Below, piece after piece: positions 23,340 to 34,200 of a stretch of 64,000 nt of DNA (positions are counted from its first letter, which is position 1; each line of letters opens with the position of its first letter). The notes beneath the pieces were generated by a model. It had not been told where the DNA came from, did not search any database, and saw nothing but the letters and a program-made list of their open reading frames with translations. The position numbers and the translations under genes were made by a program. The stretch is from Atherix ibis (lineage: Eukaryota; Arthropoda; Insecta; Diptera; Athericidae): contig OY282608.1 of the NCBI GenBank assembly GCA_958298945.1, forward strand, positions 75,130,806 to 75,194,805, read 5' to 3'.

Positions 23340-25930
23340 TTGTTGGTTTGTTCGTTTGTTGGTTTGTTGGTTACTTGATTTGTTAGTTTGTTGGTTTGTT
23401 GGTTTGTTGGTTTGTTGGTTTGTTGGTTTGTTGGTTTGTTGGTTTGTTGGTTTGTTGGTTTGTTGGTTTGTTGGTTTGTTGGTTTCTTCGTTAATTGGTT
23501 TGTTGGTTTGTTGGTTTGTTGGTTTGTTGGTTTGTTTGTTTGTTGGTTTGGTCGTTTGTTGGCTTGTTGGTTTATTGGCTTGTTGGTTTGTTGGTTTGTT
23601 GGCTTGTTGGTTTGTTCGTTTGTTGGTTTGTTGGTTTTTTGGTTTGTTGGTTTGTTGGTTACTTGATTTGTTGGTTTGTTGGTTGGTTGGCTTGTTGGTT
23701 TATTGGTTTGTTGGTTTGTTGGTTTGTTGTTTTGTTGGTTTGTTAATTTGTTTGTTTGTTGGTTTGGACGTTTGTTGGCTGGTTGGTTTTTAGGCTTGTT
23801 GGTTTGTTGGTTTGTTGGTTTGTAGGTTTGTTTGTTTGTTGGTTTGTTCGGTTGTTGGCTTATTGGTTTTTTGGCTTGTTAGCTTTGTTGGTTTGTTGGT
23901 AAGTTTGTTTGTTGGTTTGTTGGTTTGTTGGTTTGTTGGTTTGTGGGTTTGTTGGATTGTTGGTTTGTTGGTTTGTTGGCTTGTTGGTTTGTTGGCTTGT
24001 TGGCTTGTTGAATTGTTGGTTTGTTGGTTTGTTGGTTTGTTGGTTTGTTGGTTTGTTGGTTTCTTGGTTTGTTGGTTTGTTGGTTTGTTTGTTTGTTGGT
24101 TTGTGTGTTTGTTGGCTTGTTGGTTTGTTGGGTTGTTGGCTTGTTGGTTTGTTGGTTTGTTGGTTTGTTGGTTTGTAGGTTTGTTGGTTTGTTGGTTTGT
24201 TGGTTTGTTTGTTTGTTGGTTTTTTGGTTTGTTGGTTTGTTAGTTTTTTGGTTTGTTGTTTTGTTGGTTTGTTGGTTACTTGGTTTGTTGGTTTGTTGGT
24301 TGGTTGGCTTGTTGGTTTATTGGTTTGTTGGTTTGTTGGTTTGTTGGTTTTTGGTTTGTTGGTTTGTTTGTTTGTTGGTTTATCGTTTGTTGGCTTGTTT
24401 GTTTATTGGCTTGTTGGTTTGTAGGTTTGTTGGTTTGTTGGTTTGTTGGTTTGTTGGTTTGTTGGTTTGTTGGTTTGTTGGTTTGTTGGTTTGTTGGTTA
24501 CTTGATTTGTTGGTTTGTTGGTTGGTTGGCTTGTTGGTTTATTGGTTTGTTGGTTTGTTGGTTTGTTGTTTTGTTGGTTTGTTGGTTTGTTTGTTTGTTG
24601 GTTTGAACGTTTGTTGGCTTGTTGGTTTATTGGCTTGTTGGTTTGTTGGTTTGTTGGTTTGTTCGTTTGTTGGTTTGTTGGTTACTTGATTTGTTAGTTT
24701 GTTGGTTTGTTGGTTTGTTGGTTTGTTGGTTTGTTGGTTTGTTGGTTTGTTGGTTTGTTGGTTTGTTGGTTTCTTCGTTAATTGGTTTGTTGTTTTGTTG
24801 GTTTGTTGGTTTGTTGGTTTGTTTGTTTGTTGGTTTGGTCGTTTGTTGGCTTGTTGGTTTATTGGCTTGTTGGTTTGTTGGTTTGTTGGCTTGTTGGTTT
24901 GTTCGTTTGTTGGTTTGCTGGTTTTTTGGTTTGTTGGTTTGTTGGTTACTTGATTTGTTGGTTTGTTGGTTGGTTGGCTTGTTGAATTATTGGTTTGTTG
25001 GTTTGTTGGTTTGTTGGTTTGTTGTTTTGTTGGTTTGTTGGTTTGTTAGTTTGTTGGTTTGGACGTTTGTTGGCTGGTTGGCTTTTAGGCTTGTTGGTTT
25101 GTTGGTTTGTTGGTTTGTAGGTTTGTTTGTTTGTTGGTTTGTTCGGTTGTTGGCTTGTTGGTTTTTTGGCTTGTTGGCTTGTTGGTTTGTTGGTATGTTT
25201 GTTTGTTGGTTTGTTGGTTTGTTGGTTTGTGGGTTTGTGGGTTTGTTGGATTGTTGGTTTGTTGGTTTGTTGGCTTGTTGGTTTGTTGGCTTGTTGGCTT
25301 GTTGAATTGTTGGTTTGTTGGTTTGTTGGTTTGTTGGTTTGTTGGTTTCTTGGTTTGTTGGTTTGTTGGTTTGTTGGTTTGTTGGTTACTTGATTTGTTG
25401 GTTTGTTGGTTGGTTGGCTTCTTGGTTTATTGGTTTGTTGGTTTGTTGGTTTGTAGGTTTGTTGGTTTGTTGGTTTGTTGGTTTGTTTGTTTGTTGGTTT
25501 TTTGGTTTGTTTGTTTGTTAGTTTTTTGGTTTGTTGTTTTGTTGGTTTGTTGGTTACTTGGTTTGTTGGTTTGTTGGTTGGTTGGCTTGTTGGTTTATTG
25601 GATTGTTGGTTTGTTGGTTTGTTGGTTTTTGGTTTGTTGGTTTGTTTGTTTGTTGGTTTGGTCGTTTGTTGGCTTGTTGGATTATTGGCTTGTTGGTTTG
25701 TAGGTTTGTTGGTTTGTTGGTTTGTTGGTTTGTTGGTTTGTTGGTTTGTTAGTTTGTTGGTTTGTTGGTTACTTGATTTGTTGGTTTGTTGGTTGGTTGG
25801 CTTGTTGGTTTATTGGTTTGTTGGTTTGTTGGTTTGTTGTTTTGTTGGTTTGTTGGTTTGTTTGTTTGTTGGTTTGGACGTTTGTTGGCTTGTTGGTTTA
25901 TTGGCTTGTTGGTTTGTTGGTTTGTTGGCT
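23340..25930 (+). repeat. Nested tandem pair of about 1.3 kb inside D copy 1
   Basis: Segments starting near 23,388, 23,495, 23,812 and 24,253 recur near 24,699, 24,782, 25,107 and 25,531, offsets 1271-1311. Shared landmarks are TTTCTTCGTTAATTGG (about 23481 and 24769), GGTTTTTAGGC or GGCTTTTAGGC, TTCGGTTGTTGG, GTTGAATTGTTGG and TTAGTTTTTTGGTTTG. The first copy has a frameshifting GTTAGCTTTGTTGG near 23879 that breaks the 8-bp phase and a GGTAAGTTTG near 23898 not seen in the second copy. Confidence 0.85.
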
Positions 25931-28719
25931 TGTTGGTTTGTTCGTTTGTTGGTTTGTTGGTTTGTTGGTTTGTTGGTTTGTTGGTTACTTGATTTGTTGG
26001 TTTGTTGGCTTGTTGGTTTGTTGGTTTGTTGGTTTGTAGGTTTATTTGTTTGTTGGTTTGTTTGTTTGTTGGTTTGTACGTCTGTTAGTTTGTTGGTTAC
26101 TTGGTTTGTTGGTTTGCTCGTTTCTTCGTTTGTTGGTTTGTTGGTTTGTTGGTTCGTTCGTTTGTTGGTTTGTTGGTTTGTTGGTTTGTTGGTTTGTTGG
26201 TGTTGGTTTGTTGGTTTGTTGGTTTGTTGGTTTGTTGGTTTGTTCGTTTATTGGTTTGTTGGTTTGTTGGTTTGTTGGTTTATTGTTTTGTCGGTTTGTT
26301 GGTTTGTTGGTTTGTTGGTTTGTTGATTTGTTGGTTTGTTCGTTTGTTCGTTTGTTGGCTTGTTGGTTTGTTGGCTTGTTGGCTTGTTGGTTTGTTGGTT
26401 GGTTGGTTTGTTGGCTACTTGGTTCGTTGGTTTGTTGGTTTGTTTTGGTTTGTTGGTTTGTTGGTTTGTTGGTTTGTTGGTTTGTTGGTTTGTTGGTTTG
26501 TTGGTTTGTTGGTTTGTTGGTTTGTTGGTTTGTTGTTTTGTTGGTTTGTTGGTTTGTTGGTTTGTTGGTTTGTTGGTTTGTTGGTTTGTTGGTTTGTTGG
26601 TTTGTTGGTTTGTTGGTTTGTTGGTTTGTTGGTTTGTTGGTTTGTTGGTTTGTTGGTTTGTTGGTTTGTTGGTTTGTTCGTTTGTTGGTATTTTGGTTTG
26701 TTGGTTTGTTGGTTTGTTGGTTTGTTGGTTTGTTGGTTTGTTGGCTTGTCGGTTTGTTGGCTTGTTGGCTTGTTGGTTCCTTGGTTTGTTGGTTTGTTGG
26801 TTTGTTGGTTTGTTGGTTTGTTGGTTTGTTGGTTTGTTGGTTTGTTGGTCTGTTGGTTTGTTGATTTGTTGGTTTGTTGGTTTGTTGGTTTGTTTGTTTG
26901 TTTGTTTGTTTGTTGGTTTGTTGGTTTGTTGGTTTTTTGGCCTGTTGGTTTGTTGGTTTGTTGGTTTGTTTGTTTGTTGGTTTGTTCGGTTGTTGGCTTG
27001 TTGGTTTTTTGGCTTGTTGGCTTATTGTTTTGTTGGTATGTTTGTTTGTTGGTTTGTTGGTTTGTTGGTTTGTTGGTTTGTTTGTTTGTTGGTTTTTTGG
27101 TTTGTTGGTTTGTTGGTTTTTTGGTTTGTTGGTTTGTTTGTTATTTGGTTTGTTGGTTTGTTGGTTGGTTGGCTTGTTGGTTTATTGGTTTGTTGGTTTG
27201 TTGGTTTGTTGGTTTGTTTGTTTGTTGGTTTGGTCGTTTGTTGGCTTGTTGGTTTATTGTCTTGTTGGTTTGTTGGTTTGTTGGCTTGTTGGTTTGTTGG
27301 TTTGTTGGTTTGTTGGTTTGTTGGTTTGTTGGTTTGTCGGTTTGTTGGTTACTTGATTTCTTGGTTTGCTGGTTGGTTGGCTTGTTGGTTTATTGGTTTG
27401 TTGGTTTGTTAGTTTGTTGGTTTGTTGGTTTGTTGGTTTGTTGGTTTGTTGGTTTGTTGGTTTGTTGGTTTGTTTGTTTGTTGGTTTGGTCGTTTGTTTG
27501 GTTTGTTGGTTTATTGGCTTGTTGGTTTGTTGGTTTGTGGGCTTGTTGGTTTGTTCGTTTGTTGGTTTGTTGGTTTGTTGGTTTGTTGGTTTGTTGGTTA
27601 CTTGATTTGTTGGTTTATTGGCTTGTTGGTTTGTTGGTTTGTTGGTTTGTAGGTTTATTTGTTTGTTGGTTTGTTTGTTTGTTGGTTTGTACGTTTGTGG
27701 GTTTGTTGGTTGCTTGGTTTGTTGGTTTGTTCGTTTGTTCGTTTGTTGGTTTGTTGGTTTGTTGGTTTGTGTGTTTGTTGACTTGTTGGTTTGTTGGTTG
27801 GTTTGCTTGTTGGTTTGTTGGTTTGTTGGTTTGTTGGTTTGTAGGTTTGTTGGTTTGTTGGTTTGTTGGTTTGTTTGTTTGTTGGTTTTTTGGTTTGTTG
27901 GTTTGTTGGTTTTTTGGTTTGTTGTTTTGTTGGTTTGTTGGTTACTTGGTTTGTTGGTTTGTTGGTTGGTTGGCTTGTTGGTTAATTGGTTTGTTGGTTT
28001 GTTGGTTTGTTGGTTTGTTGGTTTGTTGGTTTGTTGGTTTGTTGGTTTGTTTGTTTGTTGGTTTGGTCGATTTTTGGCTTGTTGGTTTATTGGCTTGTTG
28101 GTTTGTAGGTTTGTTGGCTTGTTGGTTTGTTGGTTTGTTGGTTTGTTGGTTTGTTGGTTTGTTGGTTTGTTGGTTACTTGATTTGTTGGTTTGTTGGTTG
28201 GTTGGCTTGTTGGTTTATTGGTTTGTTGGTTTGTTGGTTTGTTGTTTTGTTGGTTTGTTGGTTTGTTTGTTTGTTGGTTTGGACGTTTGTTGGCTTGTTG
28301 GTTTATTGGCTTGTTGGTTTGTTGGTTTGTTGGCTTGTCGGTTTGTTGGTTTGTTGGTTTGTTGGTTTGTTGGTTTGTTGGTTCGTTGGTTATTTGATTT
28401 GTTGGTTTGTTGGCTTGTTGGTTTGTTGGTTTGTTGGTTTGTAGGTTTATTTGTTTGTTGGTTTGTTTGTTTGTTGTTTTGTACGTTTGTTGGTTTGTTG
28501 GTTACTTGGTTTGTTAGTTTGTTGGTTTGTTGGTTTGTTGGTTTGTTTGTTTGTTGGTTTGTGTGTTTGTTGGCTTGTTGGTTTGTTGGCTTGTTGGCTT
28601 GTTGGTTTGTTTGTTTGTTGGTTTGGTCGTTTGTTGGCTTGTTGGTTTATTGGCTTGTTGGTTTGTTGGTTTGTTGGCTTGTTGGTTTGTTCGATTGTTG
28701 GTTTGTTGGTTTTTTGGTT

Positions 28720-30880
28720 TGTTGGTTTGTTCGTTTGTTGGTTTGTTGGTTACTTGATTTGTTAGTTTGTTGGTTTGTTGGTTTGTTGGTTTGTTGGTTT
28801 GTTGGTTTGTTGGTTTGTTGGTTTGTTGGTTTGTTGGTTTGTTGGTTTGTTGGTTTGTTGGTTTCTTCGTTAATTGGTTTGTTGGTTTGTTGGTTTGTTG
28901 GTTTGTTGGTTTGTTTGTTTGTTGGTTTGGTCGTTTGTTGGCTTGTTGGTTTATTGGCTTGTTGTTTTGTTGGTTTGTTGGCTTGTTGGTTTGTTCGTTT
29001 GTTGGTTTGTTGGTTTTTTGGTTTGTTGGTTTGTTGGTTATTTGATTTGTTGGTTTGTTGGTTGGTTGGCTTGTTGGTTTATTGGTATGTTGGTTTGTTG
29101 GTTTGTTGTTTTGTTGGTTTGTTAATTTGTTTGTTTGTTGGTTTGGACGTTTCTTGGCTGGTTGGTTTTTAGGCTTGTTGGTTTGTTGGTTTGTTGGTTT
29201 GTAGGTTTGTTTGTTTGTTGGTTTGTTCGGTTGTTGGCTTGTTGGTTTTTTGGCTTGTTAGCTTGTTGGTTTGTTGGTATGTTTGTTTGTTGGTTTGTTG
29301 GTTTGTTGGTTTGTTGGTTTGTGGGTTTGTTGGATTGTTGGTTTGTTGGTTTGTTGGCTTGTTGCTTTGTTGGCTTGTTGGCTTGTTGAATTGTTGGTTT
29401 GTGGGTTTGTTGGTTTGTTGGTTTCTTGGTTTGTTGGTTTGTTGGTTTGTTTGTTTGTTGGTTTGTGTGTTTGTTGGCTTGTTGGTTTGTTGGGTTGTTG
29501 GCTTGTTAATTTGTTGGTTTGTTGGTTTGTAGGTTTGTTGGTTTGTTGGTTTGTTGGTTTGTTTGTTTGTTGGTTTTTTGGTTTGTTGGTTTGTTAGTTT
29601 TTTGGTTTGTTGTTTTGTTGGTTTGTTGGTTACTTGGTTTGTTGGTTTGTTGGTTGGTTGGCTTGTTGGTTTATTGGTTTGTTGGTTTGTTGGTTTGTTG
29701 GTTTTTGGTTTGTTGGTTTGTTTGTTTGTTGGTTTGGTCGCTTGTTGGCTTGTTTGTTTATTGGCTTGTTGGTTTGTAGGTTTGTTGGTTTGTTGGTTTG
29801 TTGGTTTGTTGGTTTGTTGGTTTGTTGGTTTGTTGGTTTGTTGGTTTGTTGGTTTGTTGGTTTGTTGGTTACTTGATTTGTTGGTTTGTTGGTTGGTTGG
29901 CTTGTTGGTTTATTGGTTTGTTGGTTTGTTGGTTTGTTGTTTTGTTGGTTTGTTGGTTTGTTTGTTTGTTGGTTTGGACGTTTGTTGGCTTGTTGGTTTA
30001 TTGGCTTGTTGGTTTGTTGGTTTGTTGGTTTGTTCGTTTGTTGGTTTGTTGGTTACTTGATTTGTTAGTTTGTTGGTTTGTTGGTTTGTTGGTTTGTTGG
30101 TTTGTTGGTTTGTTGGTTTGTTGGTTTGTTGGTTTGTTGGTTTGTTGGTTTGTTGGTTTGTTGGTTTCTTCGTTAATTGGTTTGTTGGTTTGTTGGTTTG
30201 TTGGTTTGTTGGTTTGTTGGTTTGGTCGTTTGTTGGCTTCTTGGTTTATTGGCTTGTTGGTTTGTTGGTTTGTTGGCTTGTTGGTTTGTTCGTTTGTTGG
30301 TTTGCTGGTTTTTTGGTTTGTTGGTTTGTTGGTTACTTGATTTGTTGGTTTGTTGGTTGGTTGGCTTGTTGGTTTATTGGTTTGTTGGTTTGTTGGTTTG
30401 TTGTTTTGTTGGTTTGTTGGTTTGTTAGTTTGTTGGTTTGGACGTTTGTTGGCTGGTTGGTTTTTAGGCTTGTTGGTTTGTTGGTTTGTTGGTTTGTAGG
30501 TTTGTTTGTTTGTTGGTTTGTTCGGTTGTTGGCTTGTTGGTTTTTTGGCTTGTTGGCTTGTTGGTTTGTTGGTATGTTTGTTTGTTGGTTTGTTGGTTTG
30601 TTGGTTTGTGGGTTTGTGGGTTTGTTGGATTGTTGGTTTGTTGGTTTGTTGGCTTGTTGGTTTGTTGGCTTGTTGGCTTGTTGAATTGTTGGTTTGTTGG
30701 TTTGTTGGTTTGTTGGTTTGTTGGTTTCTTGGTTTGTTGGTTTGTTGGTTTGTTTGTTTGTTGGTTTCTTGGTTTGTTGGTTTGTTGGTTTGTTGGTTTG
30801 TAGGTTTGTTGGTTTGTTGGTTTGTTGGTTTGTTTGTTTGTTGGTTTTTTGGTTTGTTTGTTTGTTAGTTTTTTGGTTTG
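28720..30880 (+). repeat. Nested tandem pair of about 1.3 kb inside D copy 2
   Basis: The same internal pair as at 23.3-25.9 kb. Segments near 28,767, 29,191 and 29,551 recur near 30,070, 30,486 and 30,822 at offsets 1303, 1295 and 1271. CTTCGTTAATTGG occurs near 28864 and 30167. Because both 5.4-kb copies hold the pair, the 1.3-kb doubling is older than the 5.4-kb doubling. A third partial copy follows at once as the 392-bp duplication. Confidence 0.85.
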
Positions 30881-31172
30881 TTGTTTTGTAGGTTTGTTTG
30901 TTTGTTGGTTTGTTCGGTTGTTGGCTTGTTGGTTTTTTGGCTTGTTGGCTTGTTGGTTTGTTGGTATGTTTGTTTGTTGGTTTGTTGGTTTGTTGGATTG
31001 TGGGTTTGTGGGTTTGTTGGATTGTTGGTTTGTTGGTTTGTTGGCTTGTTGGTTTGTTGGCTTGTTGGCTTGTTGAATTGTTGGTTTGTTGGTTTGTTGG
31101 TTTGTTGGTTTGTTGGTTTCTTGGTTTGTTGGTTTGTTGGTTTGTTTGTTTGTTGGTTTCTTGGTTTGTTGG
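30486..31172 (+). repeat. 392-bp tandem duplication (49 units)
   Basis: Positions 30486-30780 recur at 30878-31172, offset 392. Both carry TTCGGTTGTTGGCTTG, GGTATGTTTGTTTG, two successive TTTGTGGG and GGATTG variants, GTTGAATTGTTGG and GGTTTCTTGG. Copy 2 has an extra GGATTG before TTTGTGGG near 30994. The match ends where copy 2 enters GGTTGGTTGGCTTG at about 31173. Confidence 0.88.
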
Positions 31173-31700
31173 TTTGTTGGTTGGTTGGCTTGTTGGTTTA
31201 TTGGTTTGTTGGTTTGTTGGTTTGTTGGTTTTTGGTTTGTTGGTTTGTTTGTTTGTTGGTTTGGTCGTTTGTTGGCTTGTTTGTTTATTGGCTTCTTGGT
31301 TTGTAGGTTTGTTGGTTTTTTGGTTTGTTGGTTTGTTGGTTTGTTGGTTTGTTGGTTTGTTGGTTTGTTGGTTTGTTGGTTTGTTGGTTTGTTGGTTTGT
31401 TGGTTTGTTGGTTTGTTGGTTTGTTGGTTACTAGATTTGTTGGTTTGTTGGTTGGTTGGCTTGTTGGTTTATTGGTTTGTTGGTTTGTTGGTTTGTTGGT
31501 TTGTTGTTTTGTTGGTTTGTTGGTTTGTTTGTTTGTTGGTTTGGACGTTTGTTGGCTTGTTGGTTTATTGGCTTGTTGGTTTGTTGGTTTGTTGGCTTGT
31601 TGGTTTGTTGGTTTGTTTGTTTGTTGGTTTTTTGGTTTGTTTGTTTGTTAGTTTTTTGGTTTGTTGTTTTGTTGGTTTGTTGGTTACTTGGTTTGTTGGT
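31173..31700 (+). repeat. Linker with partial copies of neighbouring blocks
   Basis: Ordinary array. The stretch with TTTTTGGTTTG, GGTCGTTTGTTGGCTTG and GGCTTCTTGG at about 31.22-31.30 kb recurs 527 bp further on (GCTTCTTGG at 31291 and 31818). TTAGTTTTTTGG at 31647 repeats the one at 30864 (offset 783). A long canonical run of about 110 bp lies at 31.32-31.43 kb and ends in GGTTACTAGATTTG, a unique T-to-A form of the usual GGTTACTTGATTTG. Confidence 0.75.
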
Positions 31701-34200
31701 TTGTTGGTTGGTTGGCTTGTTGGTTTATTGGTTTGTTGGTTTGTTGGTTTGTTGGTTTTTGGTTTGTTGGTTTGTTTGTTTGTTGGTTTGGTCGTTTGTT
31801 GGCTTGTTTGTTTATTGGCTTCTTGGTTTGTAGGTTTGTTGGTTTGTTGGTTTGTTGGTTTGTTGGTTTGTTGGTTTGTTGGTTTGTTGGTTTGTTGGTT
31901 TGTTGGTTTGTTGGTTACCTGATTTGTTGGTTTGTTCGTTGGTTGGCTTGTTGGTTTATTGGTTTGTTGGTTTGTTGGTTTGTTGGTTTGTTGTTTTGTT
32001 GGTTTGTTGGTTTGTTTGTTTGTTGGTTTGGACGTTTGTTGGCTTGTTGGTTTATTGGCTTGTTGGTTTGTTGGTTTGTTGGCTTGTTGGTTTGTTCGTT
32101 TGTTGGTTTGTTGGTTTGTTGGTTTGTTGGTTTGTTGGTTACTTGATTTGTTGGTTTGTTGTATTGTTGGTTTGTTGGTTTGTTGGTTTGTAGGTTTATT
32201 TGTTTGTTGGTTTGTTTGTTTGTTGGTTTGTACGTCTGTTGGTTTGTTGGTTACTTGGTTTGTTGGTTTGTTCGTTTCTTCGTTTGTTGGTTTGTTGGTT
32301 TGTTGGTTCGTTCGTTTGTTGGTTTGTTGGTTTGTTGGTTTGTTGGTTTGTTGGTGTTGGTTTGTTGGTTTGTTGGTTTGTTGGTTTGTTGGTTTGTACG
32401 TCTGTTGGTTTGTTGGTTACTTGGTTTGTTGGTTTGTTCGTTTCTTCGTTTGTTGGTTTGTTGGTTTGTTGGTTCGTTCGTTTGTTGGTTTGTTGGTTTG
32501 TTGGTTTGTTGGTTTGTTGGTGTTGGTTTGTTGGTTTGTTGGTTTGTTGGTTTGTTGGTTTGTTGGTTTGTTGGTTTGTTCGTTTATTGGTTTGTTGGTT
32601 TGTTGGTTTGTTGGTTTATTGTTTTGTCGGTTTGTTGGTTTGTTCGTTTGCTGGTTTGTTGATTTGTTGGTTTGTTCGTTTGTTCGTTTGTTGGCTTGTT
32701 GGTTTGTTGGCTTGTTGGCTTGTTGGTTTGTTGGTTGGTTGGTTTGTTGGCTACTTGGTTCGTTGGTTTGTTGGTTTGTTGGTTTGTGGGTTTGTTGGTT
32801 TGTTGGTTTGTTGGTTTGTTGTTTTGTTGGTTTGTTGGTTTGTTGGTTTGTTGGTTTGTTGGTTTGTTGGTTTGTTGGTTTGTTGGTTTGTTGGTTTGTT
32901 GGTTTGTTGGTTTGTTGGTTTGTTGGTTTTTTGGTTTGTTGGTTTGTTGGTTTGTTAGTTTGTTGGTTTGTTGGTTTGTTGGTTTGTTGGTTTGTTGGTT
33001 TGTTGGTTTGTTGGTGTTTTGATTTGTTGGCTTGTTGGTTTGTTGGTTTGTTGGTTTGTTGATTTGTTGGTTTGTTGGTTTGTTGGTTTGTTGGTTTTTT
33101 GGTTTGTTGGTTTGTTGGTTTGTTAGTTTGTTGGTTTGTTGGTTTGTTGGCTTGTTGGTTTGTTGGTTTGTTGGTTTGTTGGTTTGTTGGTTGGTTGGCT
33201 TGTTGGTTTATTGGTTTGTTGGTTTGTTGGTTTGTTGGTTTTTGGTTTGTTGGTTTGTTTGTTTGTTGGTTTGGTCGTTTGTTGGCTTGTTTGTTTATTG
33301 GCTTCTTGGTTTGTAGGTTTGTTGGTTTGTTGGTTTGTTGGTTTGTTGGTTTGTTGGTTTGTTGGTTTGTTGGTTTGTTGGTTTGTTGGTTTGTTGGTTA
33401 CCTGATTTGTTGGTTGGTTGGCTTGTTGGTTTATTGGTTTGTTGGTTTGTTGGTTTGTTGGTTTGTTGTTTTGTTGGTTTGTTGGTTTGTTTGTTTGTTG
33501 GTTTGGACGTTTGTTGGCTTGTTGGTTTATTGGCTTGTTGGTTTGTTGGTTTGTTGGCTTGTTGGTTTGTTCGTTTGCTGGTTTGTTGGTTTGTTGGTTT
33601 GTTGGTTTGTTGGTTACTTGATTTGTTGGTTTGTTGTATTGTTGGTTTGTTGGTTTGTTGGTTTGTAGGTTTATTTGTTTATTGGTTTGTTTGTTTGTTG
33701 GTTTGTACGTCTGTTGGTTTGTTGGTTACTTGGTTTGTTGGTTTGTTCGTTTCTTCGTTTGTTGGTTTGTTGGTTTGTTGGTTCGTTCGTTTGTTGGTTT
33801 GTTGGTTTGTTGGTTTGTTGGTTTGTTGGTGTTGGTTTGTTGGTTTGTTGGTTTGTTGGTTTGTTGGTTTGTTCGTTTATTGGTTTGTTGGTTTGTTGGT
33901 TTGTTGGTTTATTGTTTTGTCGGTTTGTTGGTTTGTTCGTTTGCTGGTTTGTTGATTTGTTGGTTTGTTCGTTTGTTCGTTTGTTGGCTTGTTGGTTTGT
34001 TGGCTTGTTGGCTTGTTGGTTTGTTGGTTGGTTGGTTTGTTGGCTACTTGGTTCGTTGGTTTGTTGGTTTGTTTTTGTTTGTTGGTTTGTTGGTTTGTTG
34101 GTTTGTTGGTTTGTTGGTTTGTTGATTTGTTGGTTTGTTGGTTTGTTGGTTTGTTGGTTTTTTGGTTTGTTGGTTTGTTGGTTTGTTAGTTTGTTGGTTT
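31700..34200 (+). repeat. Higher-order repeat pair E (period about 1.48 kb)
   Basis: About 31.7-33.15 kb recurs from about 33.18 kb. GCTTCTTGG lies at 31818 and 33301 (offset 1483), and the TTGTATTGTTGG block at 32156 and 33631 (offset 1475). Shared rare forms include GGTTACCTGATTTG and TTTGTTGTATTG. The offset then falls to 1293 at 32672/33965 because copy 1 holds an extra 166-bp duplication and two more units. Copy 1 also lacks the TTTTTG phase slip that copy 2 has near 34072. Confidence 0.87.
32231..32562 (+). repeat. 166-bp local tandem duplication
   Basis: TACGTCTG starts at 32231 and again at 32397, and the 6-bp unit GGTGTT at 32353 and again at 32519. Both spacings are 166 bp. Between them both copies carry GGTTACTTGG, TTCGTTTCTTCG and GGTTCGTTCG. 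Because 166 is not a multiple of eight, the duplicated piece must include the phase-slipped GGTGTT unit as a whole. The related block at 33.71-33.84 kb has a single copy. Confidence 0.93.

Larger units (their letters stand above)
19620..30880 (+). repeat. Higher-order repeat pair D (period 5.3-5.8 kb)
   Basis: About 19.6-25.4 kb recurs as about 25.45-30.88 kb. The offset is 5823-5839 at 19.7-20.5 kb, then drops to 5339 at ACTTGATTTCTTGG (22012 and 27351), 5380 at 22.75-23.07 kb and 5379 at 25.1-25.3 kb. The drop of nearly 0.5 kb is a deletion in copy 2 (or insertion in copy 1) between about 20.9 and 21.6 kb; the TTTTTTGTTATGTTGG segment at 21.16 kb is missing from copy 2. Each copy contains a nested 1.3-kb pair. 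Copy 1 is itself homologous on its left part to 15.7-19.6 kb. Confidence 0.88.

Noticed and set aside
26101..29172. Longest forward open frame (1,023 codons), looking like a repetitive Cys/Trp-rich membrane protein
   Set aside because: The start is TTG within a repeat unit, the same octapeptide is read in all frames, there is no ribosome-binding or promoter context, and unit indels change frame freely. It is explained fully by the stop-free repeat.
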